Positions 20,125 through 32,246 of a stretch of DNA of 64,000 nt are shown here, piece after piece. A program made the position numbers and the translations under genes. The DNA lies in the NCBI GenBank assembly GCA_022385755.1, contig MU278359.1:186001-250000 (forward strand), in the 5' to 3' direction. The notes below the pieces were generated by a model that made no database searches, was not told the origin of the DNA, and saw only the letters and a program-made list of their open reading frames with translations. The first letter of the stretch is position 1. Each line of letters begins with the position of its first letter. The DNA is from Trametopsis cervina. Its lineage: Eukaryota > Basidiomycota > Agaricomycetes > Polyporales > Irpicaceae.

Positions 20125-22095
20125 ATGCTGCGTCAGCGACTCTATGCAGTCTTTCTTGCATTCCTGCTACAGCCGGCGTCTGCGTCCCTAGATTCTCAGT
20201 CGTACCTCCAGCCTGGGCTTGACTTGGGAAAGAAGGAGAGCGTGCAGCGCATTTTGGAGCACAAACCTGTGCAGGCAGCAGCATGTGAACAATTCGTACG
20301 TCTGCTATGCAGTTTCCTTGTGAGCGTTGGACTGAGAGATCCTGTAGCCTACAGGGCCTATAGAAACGACATCATGCGACTATGAGACTGTAGAAAGCGT
20401 CACCGAGGATCTGTATGCAGACCTGCACGACCTCGTAGCTACACCGTTCTTCAAGTACTTCCGAGTTGATCTCTACCGCGACTGTCCGTTCTGGCAGGAA
20501 AATGGTTTCTGCATGAACAGAGAATGTGGCATAACCACGGTTGACGAGGTGCGCTTCCTCCGTATGATGCTCATCAACATTGAGCTAACAATATAGCATT
20601 ACAGAGTGAGATACCGGAGGCTTGGCGAGCAGCAGAACTAAGTAAGGTGGAAATGCCATCGCAGGATGCGGTGAGTGTGCGCGCACGCGACCTTTTCGCA
20701 ACATATCTGACAAACTTTTCTTCAGCTCCACAAGCTACCCGGCTGCTACTATCGCGACTCGGATTTCTGCTTCCTCGACGACATGTCGGAAGGCGACTAC
20801 ATCGACCTCACGCTGAACCCCGAGCGGTTCACGGGCTACGCCGGTCCTTCGGCGCACCGTGTGTGGAATTCGATATACGAGGAGAACTGCTTCGGTATCT
20901 CAGAATTTGACTCACTGGGGGCGATTACGAAGGTGGACGGCGCGAGTGGGCTGTCGAAGGGCCCCCAGGACGCCAGTGAGAGCGAGTGTTTGGAGCAGAG
21001 GGTCTACTACAAGATCATATCAGGTATGTTTGCCTGCCGTAAAGAACAACGCGAGGGGTTATTGATATTTCGTGTCAGGACTCCATGCCAGCATCTCAAC
21101 CCACATATGTTACGACGACTTCAACCAAAGCACCGGCAAGTGGGGTCCCAATCTGCAGTGCTTCATTGATCGTGTGGCCTCCTACCCTGAACGCCTGCAA
21201 TACATATACTTCAACACTGTCCTTCTCCTGCGTGCGATATCTCGCATAGGGCCCTATCTGTCTGCATATGACTACTGCGGAGACGGAGAGCACGTCGAGG
21301 ACGCATACACACTCGAGAAGCTCAACAGCGTCATTGCGACTGCCCAGGATGTGGGCAAGTTCGATGAAACGGTGCTCTTCCGTGGAGAGAACGCCAATGT
21401 ATGTAATACCCTGCTCTCGGACTTGGACCACAATATTGATTGGTTAAATAGCTGCTGAAGGAAGAGTTCAAACAACACTTCCGCAACGTCTCGCGTATCA
21501 TGGACTGCGTGGGCTGTGACAAGTGTCGTTTGTGGGGCAAGGTCCAAACGTCCGGCGTAGGCACGGCATTGAAGATCCTGTTCGAGCTTGACGAGACTGC
21601 TCTTGAGTGCGCCATAAGTTCATCTTCTAGCTTTGCCTTACTAATCAAAGCTGCGCATCTCCCAGCCCGAAAGTCAACCAAGCACTGCTGACTCGCTCTG
21701 AGGTCGTTTCTCTCCTCAACACCCTGCACCGGTTCACAGAGTCTCTCCACGCCGTGAACATCTTCCGCCAAATGTGGTCCGAAGCAGAGCGGAGTAAGCA
21801 AGAAGTGCTACTGGATGAGACTCTGGCACACAACACACCTAAGGTAACACCACTCTCTTCATAGGCTAGCGAATTCCGCGCTGACCATTCCCACTCTCAG
21901 CCGCAGCACTCACCGACCAGCGAGTCCGCCTTCCCACCGCCAGGCTTTGCCCTTTCGCTGCAGCGCCTGATTAGCCTGTGCAAAGACGGTACCGTCGAAT
22001 GTGTACGCGGCGTGCTCGCGGGGCTGACGAATGTCCTTCAAACGATCTCGGCGCTGTTCAAGCCCAAGGACGGTGTACCGCGCACCGATCTCTAG
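20125..22095 (+). CDS. ERO1: ER oxidoreductin 1 (protein disulfide isomerase reoxidase)
   Basis: FAD-dependent thiol oxidase of the ER lumen that passes disulfides to PDI. ATG at 20125 opens a signal peptide ([21 protein letters not shown]). Family landmarks appear in order: [36 protein letters not shown], the FAD-site region [20 protein letters not shown] (about 20830-20900), [15 protein letters not shown], then the active-site motif [27 protein letters not shown] (C-X2-C-X2-C, about 21508-21590). The Asn-Val-Ser in [11 protein letters not shown] is a possible N-glycosylation site. At least seven short introns are needed; the first runs 20296-20347 (acceptor TAG, keeping the frame [12 protein letters not shown]). 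The stop TAG is at 22093-22095. All catalytic cysteines are present. Confidence 0.95.
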
Positions 22096-22935
22096 GATGG
22101 GCATCTTGCTCTTCGTTCTCACGTCGTATGTCTCATTTGTTGTGCATAATTGCTGTCCACATAGTATGTATCTATATTATTCATTACCGGCGGTCGGATG
22201 TCTGTACCTGGCGAATTGTCGTGTGTTTGTCGTGGGCAATGAGGGGCCCGAGAGCCTGGTACGTGAACCAGGCTATTCACCGGCATCATTTGCCTATTTA
22301 TATGAATCAGTCAGAAGGTATGCGCGTAATACCACGGAGCGAGCAGTGCTATCGATATCACTGCTGCGGGGAGATTTTGTCCCATGGACAGTAACTTCAG
22401 TTCAAGCATACATTCTCACAACAAAAATAAGAATAACATAGCGCAGAATTTATACTGCAAGTACAGTTTGATTGTCTATTAGATGAAGGTAAGTACCATA
22501 GTGTCAGTAATTGAGAGAATGACGGTCCAATGCGTGTAAGTGTAGCAGTGAATGCAGAGTGAACAAAAACCGAAAGAAACAGTTGGTCCAGCAGTGGAAA
22601 TAGTACATAGCGTTTTGTATCGCTCGCCCGCCGCGACCCGACATCCTTGGCGTGCTCCGCGCAGCATATGGCTGTATCGCGTCGCCTGGCGCTCGCTTGG
22701 TCGGCGGCCTGGTATAAGTGGCCTTCGTGTGTCGTCGGGACAGCTGCGTCCGAGCAAGGCGGACGACGGCGGCTGGGGAGAGAGTTGCGCAAGGGAAGCA
22801 ACGGCTTCGCATTGCGTTAAAGGCAAAGGTAGGGATTGGAAGATGGTTGAGGGAGTGAAGGATGTGCTCTCGCGCGAGATTCCTATTGATGTGGGACACA
22901 GACCGTCTTCCTATGTGCGGTGCAATGATAACAGT
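22096..22935. other. Convergent intergenic region downstream of ERO1
   Basis: About 840 bp between the 3' ends of ERO1 (+) and the membrane-protein gene (-). It is AT-richer in 22400-22560. No protein family or RNA gene is recognised; it should contain both 3' UTRs. Confidence 0.5.
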
Positions 22936-24193
22936 TCTATGACCTGAACGTTGCCAACGGTTAGATGTGCGAGATAGATAACTGGAAAGGGATGATGCTT
23001 ACCCATCCATATCACCATCATCATCATCATCATCGTCCGCAGTGATGTTAAAGAGTCCGGTAGCCCCTCCGAAAGGACTCTTGAGCAGTATTGTTTCGGC
23101 TTGAAGGGACTATCACGGAGTTCAGCTATTATTGACTGTCACAGATAGTAACACCTGCTTACATCGATATTCACGTCTGACCTATATCCGCCGAGTGCAA
23201 CGTTACCGAACACAACTTGAGAGCTCAGGGATTGCACTGTTTGCGAGAAATACGGTAGAGCTGTCACAAAATTGGGAATGTAGACAGATTGTTTCCCTGC
23301 TTGAGGTAGAGGTAGCTGAAAGGATATGTTGAAGCTAAGATGTTCTTGTGGTGTGACAACGAAAGGGACCTAGATAGAACAGTTATGGACACGTCGTAAC
23401 GAACTCGACGAAGACATACGTATATGGAGAGTCCACTAATACCAGTCTCGTTTAGAGCAACCCGGCAAACATGTGTTTGCTGTCTAATGTCTGGCGAGCT
23501 GTACGCCATGTCGACGATAATCTTTGCCCGCGTGTCCTTGGGATCTGAAGTGGGGCTGACAACAAGAGATCCAGTGATGACCGGGCTTGTTTTTCTGCAT
23601 ATCGTCACGTTGGACTGGACAAGCGTGGTTTGCGTCAGAGGCACGTAGTATTCAAGGCTATGATGGATTAGTCAAAGGGACAGGAAGACGGGATGACTAC
23701 GTACTGAGCGTTGTATAGCTTTCCATCAAACTTGTCCGTCTCCTTCCATCCATTGCATTCAGCACTTTCCTCGAGGCACACTGATAAAGCATTGAAATTG
23801 TTGAAAAAGGATGGTGGGATTGCGCTATTGTTGTTGGGACCGAACCAGGAAATCATATTAGATAGCTTGTAGGAGTCTTTGTCGTCCCGAGTTTTCTACA
23901 AGGTGGTAAGCTACTGAAAGGATGCGATAACGGGCATTGTAACGTACCACGACAAGCAAAGGGACACCAATTGCAACTGTAACTACGAAGTACACCCCAA
24001 GTCCCCATAACGTCCACTTCAAGCGTTTCGGCAGCGGTTTCTTCTTTAACAGATCCTCCTTTAGTTGCTCTTGGGAAGTCTCATAGTCTGGTAACGACGG
24101 TGTCGGTGTCAAGGGCCTGTGCGTGCGGACATGGATAGGAAGCGGAGAAGCAATCTTTGGGTGGCGGTCCTCTCCCTCGTCAAGTATGATCAT
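22936..24193 (-). CDS. Fungal single-pass membrane protein of unknown function
   Basis: ATG at 24193-24191 (MIILDEGEDRHPK). The N-terminal region of about 65 residues is probably cytosolic, Pro/Lys-rich and charged (LKEDLLKKKPLPKRLKW). It is followed by one transmembrane helix (TLWGLGVYFVVTVAIGVPLL, about 24010-23950) and an extracellular or lumenal part with several cysteines (VCLEESAECNGW, ICRK, HVCRVALNETG) and Asn-X-Ser/Thr sites. The C-terminus is acidic (LFNITADDDDDDD..). A final intron, GTAAGC (about 23003) with CTAACC and CAG (about 22944), would give the ending DMDGS with TAG at 22936-22938. Reading through gives DMDG with TAA at 22999. The layout (short cytosolic tail, type II topology) is common in basidiomycete lineage-specific proteins; I do not recognise a named family. 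Confidence 0.75.
23016..23033. repeat. Trinucleotide microsatellite (CAT)6
   Basis: Six tandem CAT units, coding on the - strand for most of the Asp tract at the C-terminus of the membrane protein. Length variation here would change the number of Asp residues without breaking the frame. Confidence 0.85.
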
Positions 24194-24936
24194 GGCGGTA
24201 GGTGTTAATGGAGATGCATGCGGGACGCTTTATTGCATGAGCAAGCGGGTCGAATGGACGTTGGGAACGTCGAGGCCGACGACGAGGAGATGCGGAGTGA
24301 GACAGGAACGTGGGAGGACGCTGGGAGAGCGGAAGTAAACGCACAGCTGACATAATGCGAAGTCTAGATACTCATCACGTAACGCCGATTACCGTAGGCT
24401 GTGCGAGATGAAGTCGCTGCGCCGTAAATGGTACTGTACTTACTATTGACCCCTTCGATACAGTAACACTTCGTTGTCTGATAGAGGCATACGAAGTTAA
24501 TAAGAAGCAACTGAGAGACGTGATTTCCTGATTGCTCAGGGTGCGAGACTGTCAATGGGTACACCTGCGAACTGGCCAGATCTTCGCTGGTCATGTGCGC
24601 TTGAGCCAGACTACGTTGATCTCTGCTTTCACTCAAGTCTGACCTCCACTGCAGCCTTAACCCAATAGCCCATCCGAGGAAGTTCAACGGAACGAACGAG
24701 CCTCGAAATTCGACCGAGGATGTAATCATTTGGAATTACGGGGAGAAGGTTATCGTGGGCCAAGCAGGGGCGGGTGCAGCGATTGCGTGATACCCTCATC
24801 ATCACTCGTACCCATAAAAACTTCCCTACTTTCCCTCAATTATGTCGACACACCTATCTACATCTCGCTCACCTCTCACACTCGTACATCATCCTGCACT
24901 TGACTCCACATCTCAGCGAATAATAGGAACGCGGAA
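24194..24936. promoter_or_regulatory. Divergent promoter region, membrane protein / ATP sulfurylase
   Basis: About 740 bp between the two divergent start codons. An AT-rich CCCATAAAAACTT motif (about 24813-24825) lies roughly 115 bp upstream of the ATP sulfurylase ATG and is a TATA candidate, followed by CT-rich leader sequence. No recognisable ORF. Confidence 0.45.
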
Positions 24937-27104
<2,168 letters not shown>

Positions 27105-28063
27105 AAAAGATTGCGAATCCATTTTTTTCCGCATCTTGGACTAGACTTGCCTGGGGTCGGCTGCCAGTGTTGCCAGTGGGGACATCGCGCGTGCCTTCGT
27201 ACCAGCACCTTACTGTAGAATATTTAATCTGTATACCAGCATCTGTATCGCTCATCAATGCATCGCCATAGACTTTGAAGGTTTAACGCTGTAATTGTGG
27301 GCTTGGCATCGTGGACTGCGCCGTGCTGCCCGCGTCTTGCGGTGATATGTCTCCACGAGCGGCCTTGTCTATCAGGGCGCTGCAGCAATCAGCTCATGAT
27401 GCTGTCTGCATACGAATCCCATCGGCAACGATATTTACGATGAGGATAGCAGTTATCCTTCCGTAGAATCCGTGTGTACCAACACTTCCAGAACACCTGA
27501 TCCGATCAATATTCTCGTGCATCAGCCTAATGCAGTACTTACCGTCACTGGCGCAGAAGCTGTGCACAAGTACAGTACCAAGGCTGTACTGCTGGCCTGC
27601 CTGGTGGCTGAAACCGCGGTAGAATAACCGAGTGTGCCCGTCTCTGACAGGACGGCGGCTGTTGTCCTGGCAAAGCAGGGAAGAAAATAGTAGTGCGCGG
27701 GGCCTTGTGCACTTCTGCATGCGTACCTGCGGATGCATATGGCCAACCTGGTGACACGCGACAGACTACAGGAGCTACAAACCTTAGGTCGCGACAGAAA
27801 AGATGCAGGAAAGAGAATAAGGCAGGAATTCTCATCCGGTATGAATCCTCAGAGCATAGCGATAGCCAGGGCGACATGGCCGCCTATGGCTCTACTTGGC
27901 GTAGCTGAGATTGATTTCGACCGTCTTTCGCTTTGATGCGGACGCATTGACGCAGTGGAAACGGGTTTGATATCTTCCAGGCACGGACCCGAACAAAGAC
28001 TCCCGACGGTGAAGTGTGGCTTTTGTGATTAGATCACTTTTGTTTCCGAGCCTCCTGGAAAAG
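27105..28063. other. Intergenic region upstream of the secreted-protein gene
   Basis: About 960 bp. Short open frames on both strands around 27400-27930 give no recognisable protein. It includes the 3' UTR of ATP sulfurylase and the distal promoter of the next gene. Confidence 0.45.
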
Positions 28064-28070
28064 TATAAAA
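28064..28070 (+). promoter_or_regulatory. TATA box of the small secreted protein gene
   Basis: TATAAAA lies 180 bp upstream of the ATG at 28250, followed by a C/T-rich leader (CTCCTCCGTCTCGTCCTC) typical of highly expressed fungal genes. Confidence 0.65.
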
Positions 28071-28249
28071 GGCCTGCGGGGCACCTCGACGGACAGGCAT
28101 CTCCTCCGTCTCGTCCTCTCTTCTTTACACACCCGGTTGTGTGTCTGCACCTTCTTTTCTACGTCTTCCGTTGTTGCTGAGCAACTGTCCGTATTCTCTC
28201 CACTCCCGTTCAATCACACAATCCTTTTCACCCTTCTACAAATATCATA

Positions 28250-28870
28250 ATGAAGTTCTCAATCATCATTTCTCTCTTCTTGGTCAACCGTGAGTTTCGC
28301 GAATGATTGTCAATCGTTTGAAAGAGTCTCAACGCCACTCCTACAGTCGTTGCCGCTACCTACATTCCACGCGCACCCGCTGGAACCCAGTTCATCACTG
28401 GTCCTTGCCACGGCGATGTTGACTGTGCATCCGGCTGCTGTGGCTTCAACACTGGCAAATGTGCCGGTGCTGTCATTGCCCAGGAGCGAGACGGCGGTTG
28501 CGGCTTCGGTGACGCACACCCCAACAACAATGCTGCACAGAAAATCCAAGGTCCCAATGCAGAGGCTGCACCTGGCGTCCCCAAGAAGGCCGCCGGAGGA
28601 AACAACGCTGCGAAGGGCTCCGGTTCTACGCCGAAGACTACGGCACCCACGTCTGCTAAAGGCACACAGTTCATTACTGGGGCCTGCAAACACGACTCGG
28701 ACTGTGCGTCGGGATGCTGTGGATTCAAAAGCGGCAAGTGCGCAGGTGCTGTCATCGCTCAAGAGCGCGACGGTGGCTGCGGCTTCGGTGACGCACACCC
28801 CAACAACAACGCCGCCAAGTTGATCCAGGGTCCGAACGCTGAGGCAGCTCCTGGCGTTCCGAAGAACTGA
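28250..28870 (+). CDS. Small secreted cysteine-rich protein with two tandem repeats (BAS2-like)
   Basis: ATG at 28250; a signal peptide (MKFSIIISLFLVNLVAA) is interrupted by one intron (28290-28346, GTGAGT..TACAG). The mature protein is about 170 aa: two near-identical 68-residue modules joined by a Gly/Ala/Lys/Thr-rich linker. Each module has the pattern GTQFITG-x-C..D-C-ASGCCGF..GKCAGAVIAQERDGGCGFGD and the same C-terminal NAEAAPGVPK, giving six cysteines per module, probably in disulfides. The module resembles the small secreted proteins described as biotrophy-associated secreted protein 2 in Magnaporthe and its basidiomycete relatives. Any effector role here is inference. A strong TATA box and CT-rich leader suggest high expression. 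Stop TGA 28868-28870. Confidence 0.9.
28382..28585 (+). repeat. Coding tandem repeat, unit 1 (204 bp)
   Basis: Codes GTQFITGPCHGDVDC..APGVPK. It matches unit 2 (28661-28864) in length exactly (204 bp, 68 codons) and in most residues, showing an in-frame intragenic duplication. Confidence 0.9.
28661..28864 (+). repeat. Coding tandem repeat, unit 2 (204 bp)
   Basis: Codes GTQFITGACKHDSDC..APGVPK, the second copy of unit 1. Differences cluster in the first loop (PCHGDV versus ACKHDS) and near KI/KL; the cysteines are all kept. Confidence 0.9.
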
Positions 28871-29211
28871 AAACATTGCGCCCTATGGCCGGGAGGTGCA
28901 TCGAGAATTTGATAACTATTTGTGAAGGACTTTTTATAAGGGTTTCGGGGTTTTGGGAGAAGAATTAGGATACACATTCATTACGCTGAACAGCATTGTA
29001 TTTGACGGGTGCAGGAAGCAGGACGTATTCATATTGAGTTGATCTCATCTCGTCGCGTCTGAATGTGTGATCCTGTCACACGCTCGGTTTGCAGCTGTGA
29101 CATAGGCAGGATCTACAGTTCAAACTCCGCCTACCACACTCTTGTTCTGTACGTCGGTGTTCTGTTCTTCCTCTCCAGCGGCGACTTTTACATTACTCCC
29201 CACACTCCCCC

Positions 29212-31971
29212 ATGGAGACAATCTCAGAAGAAAGTTTTGATGAGCAGTCATACGTTGACCGCAGCGTACAGACTTCTCCGGGATTGAACATGCAACTTGA
29301 AGGCGGGGAACAGATCACTACAGACCTCATCCCGAACTCAGAAGACGCCTCCTTAATTGCTCTGGCTTTTGAGGAGCTTGCGATTTCGGAGGAGGTGTCA
29401 GACCATGTTAGAAGTGACGAAGACGCGGAACCTGAAATCCCGTCTATGGATACAACAACCCGTACGCTGAAGCGCAGATATCCTCAGCAACGGAGACCCA
29501 GCAGTGCCACACAGGGAGCTCAAACATCGTCTGGGAGGGTGATCTCTCTACCAGAATCTGTGTCCGAATACTCTGAGAAGAAGATGATTCGACAAATTGT
29601 TAAGATGCGCGTCGCATCCCTCCCCGACAAGTCTGGCAAGCAAAGCTCCGACACCCGCAACCCCGATGGCAGTTTTGATTCTGAACAGTCGGTAGAACAC
29701 TTCCTACCCGACCACGAAATCCCTTCGCGTGTACGCGTGCGCTCCAATGTTACTGACACGCCGCATACACCGTCTCCGCTGTCCTCTCCGGAGTCGGTTA
29801 TTATCAACATCGGCCAGGGGTCCCAGATATCGGAACAATTCCTTCGGGTAAGGAACCGAGCTGAAGACTCTACGTATTCCTCAGAGAACTCCGATGAAGG
29901 TCAGTTGAGGGGCATCCTGGATAAGTTCACCGAATTGAGCCCTTATTATAGACTGGGTTACTTGGGCGAGATCTCCTCCGCGACCAATTCCGGCATTGCA
30001 CGGACCATCTTCGCTACCATACGCTCGATGCCCTTCGTGAGTTCTTTGCTACCATCAACATCCCTCTTACTGACCTTATCTCAAACTCCGCATAGAGGTG
30101 CCGAGGGCACCATCATCGAAACTCAAGACAATTTGCCACGTATGATATGGGGCTTGGAAGACGATGATGCTGGAAACGCTCGTTCTGGACCTCCTCAGCC
30201 GTCGCCCAGCATGCCTGCAAATCGTCCCCATCACCAAGCTCAAGTATCCCGTAAGGTCACGCCTCGCAGTGTCACAGTTCCTCCTCGGTTCAATCAAGTC
30301 AAACCCCACCCCCCTCGTGAGGTGCAACGGGCAGTACACTCGCAGCCTAGACAACCAGTGTTTTCAGAGATTCGCCCTCACTTATCGTCTCCTGGCAATG
30401 ATCACGGTATGGTTGTGGTTGAACGTGAACATAATCTCCCTCCTCATGGACCTATTGATCTCAATCTACTGGCACGTCCTCGTTCTGCGCTGGGGTTTAG
30501 CACGGCTCTGCTTCCTTCTGATTACTCCTATGTTACTGGCTATGGACACTTCAGCGATTCAGACTCAGGCTGGCACTCCTACCCCGCCATGGATGGCCTG
30601 AGAAACTTCGTACCGTCTTCGCAATCTCTGCAGTCTCTCGCTTTCAGTGATCTTGGCGACTATGCTCAACCGTCTCGTTCTTCGCTCGCTGTGTCATCTG
30701 GGGCGTCGTCTCATTCTCCTCATGTTTTGGATCACTCTTCGCAACGTATGGATCTGTCTCGCACTATGTTACCTCAACAGTCTCCGCTGTCCTCGCAAAG
30801 CACGCCTTTGCATACTCCCATAACTAATAGCGCGGCTTATAGGCCTTCGGCTCTAGAAATCGCTCAGAAATATCGTCAGCAACAGCTCGTGGAGAACCCA
30901 TACCATGGTATATTGCCTACACCACCGAACTCGTCCTCTCCTGTCTGGTCCTCTGTTTTCTCGCCGTATCAGGGCGCACTTTTGTCTCCCAAGGATCTTG
31001 CGTTAAGTCTGTCGTCATCTGCACCGGTTTTACCTGTCTCCTCTGTGCACGGTAACCGTGGAATCATTGGTTCAAGTCATGTTGAACCCCGCAAAGTGTC
31101 TCTTGTAGGATCGCAAGACGGCTCTTTGGGTAGAGTCGGACCACGCCGACCAGCAAATCGCCAGCAGCTCAATAGTGAAGCGCCGCCAATTCTCATCAAT
31201 AGAAATGGAGTAGTTCCTGACTCAGCATTCTCATCAAATGCCATTGACTTGTCTCTTCTGAAATCTACATTGTCGGGTACTCATACGAGCCAGGATCGAC
31301 GGCCAACTGCGCAACCTCCTTCGGTTGCTCGGGTCGAGATAGTACAATCGACTCCAGCACCGCTCAACCACTCTCTTCACTTTGGCGCTGCTAAACAATA
31401 TGGCAGGCAAGCAGACCATATAGCATTCAGAGATCCCACACCGCCAGTCTCTCCGGAAACCAGAGTTCGCGGTCTTTCTCATCAACAACCTCGGTCAGTT
31501 CCGCTTCGATTGATTCAACGCCGTTTGTCCACCGTTCCGGAAGAAGCGGCTCGGGTCGTTCTCCAGGACAAGATGAATCCAGTCAGTCCTCATCGTAGCC
31601 GTCACAACATAACGGATGGCAACAGAGATCTATTTAAACGACCCGTTGGTCAACGTCTGACGCACAAGACCTCGGATGTGCTTCCATTGAAACCCGCAGA
31701 GGTTGCCGTGCCGTCGGTTTCTGAAACCTTTACTCGCCCTAATGGTTTCCGAGGCGCCCCTAACAAGCAGCCGACAGGATTGGGAAGAGGGCGCGGCTCA
31801 CACTCTTCTCGAGACTCGGAGGCTATCTTGCACAGTCAAGAAAATGCGAACGAGAGCGCAAGGCAAAACACTAGGGGTCGCAAGCCAAATGGTAGGAGGG
31901 GTCGCTCGGCGGGTGGATCTGCGCAGAATGGCCCGGAGAGAGTAGATGGTGGCCTCACCGTCCATTCCTAA
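29212..31971 (+). CDS. Large intrinsically disordered protein, function unknown
   Basis: A 919-aa single open frame from ATG 29212 to TAA 31969-31971. The N-terminus is acidic (METISEESFDEQSYVDRS). Most of the rest is Ser/Pro/Gln/Arg-rich with no recognisable domain. The C-terminus is strongly basic with RG-type motifs (GLGRGRGSHSSR, NTRGRKPNGRRGRSAGGS), which suggests nucleic-acid binding. One short hydrophobic stretch (about 30030-30090) coincides with an intron-like GTGAGT..CATAG, but removing it (59 bp) would break the frame, so I keep it as coding. It is probably a fungus-specific protein; no named family is recognised. Confidence 0.75.
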   Translation: METISEESFDEQSYVDRSVQTSPGLNMQLEGGEQITTDLIPNSEDASLIALAFEELAISEEVSDHVRSDEDAEPEIPSMDTTTRTLKRRYPQQRRPSSATQGAQTSSGRVISLPESVSEYSEKKMIRQIVKMRVASLPDKSGKQSSDTRNPDGSFDSEQSVEHFLPDHEIPSRVRVRSNVTDTPHTPSPLSSPESVIINIGQGSQISEQFLRVRNRAEDSTYSSENSDEGQLRGILDKFTELSPYYRLGYLGEISSATNSGIARTIFATIRSMPFVSSLLPSTSLLLTLSQTPHRGAEGTIIETQDNLPRMIWGLEDDDAGNARSGPPQPSPSMPANRPHHQAQVSRKVTPRSVTVPPRFNQVKPHPPREVQRAVHSQPRQPVFSEIRPHLSSPGNDHGMVVVEREHNLPPHGPIDLNLLARPRSALGFSTALLPSDYSYVTGYGHFSDSDSGWHSYPAMDGLRNFVPSSQSLQSLAFSDLGDYAQPSRSSLAVSSGASSHSPHVLDHSSQRMDLSRTMLPQQSPLSSQSTPLHTPITNSAAYRPSALEIAQKYRQQQLVENPYHGILPTPPNSSSPVWSSVFSPYQGALLSPKDLALSLSSSAPVLPVSSVHGNRGIIGSSHVEPRKVSLVGSQDGSLGRVGPRRPANRQQLNSEAPPILINRNGVVPDSAFSSNAIDLSLLKSTLSGTHTSQDRRPTAQPPSVARVEIVQSTPAPLNHSLHFGAAKQYGRQADHIAFRDPTPPVSPETRVRGLSHQQPRSVPLRLIQRRLSTVPEEAARVVLQDKMNPVSPHRSRHNITDGNRDLFKRPVGQRLTHKTSDVLPLKPAEVAVPSVSETFTRPNGFRGAPNKQPTGLGRGRGSHSSRDSEAILHSQENANESARQNTRGRKPNGRRGRSAGGSAQNGPERVDGGLTVHS

Positions 31972-32246
31972 GTACAAGTAATCGCTGTGTTTGCAATACT
32001 GTCTTTGTTGTCAACTTCATATCGGACTTTTCAATGCAGGTGTTTTCAGTCTCAACACTCTTATTAATTGTGTCGTCACACATTGTATTCCACTTTGCAT
32101 AGTTTGACTTGTATTATAAGCTCGCGTTCGAACACGCTTAATGCCCTTCCAATTCCTTCACCCTCTAGATACCATAATTGAATGCAGAGCGAGGTAGCAT
32201 TACGACTAGCAATGTAAATATCTCAACGAGCAATTTCCAAATCACT

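Noticed and set aside
30037..30097. Intron in the 919-codon disordered-protein ORF
   Set aside because: GTGAGT..CATAG spans 59 (or 61) bp; removal would break a frame that stays open for another 620 codons.
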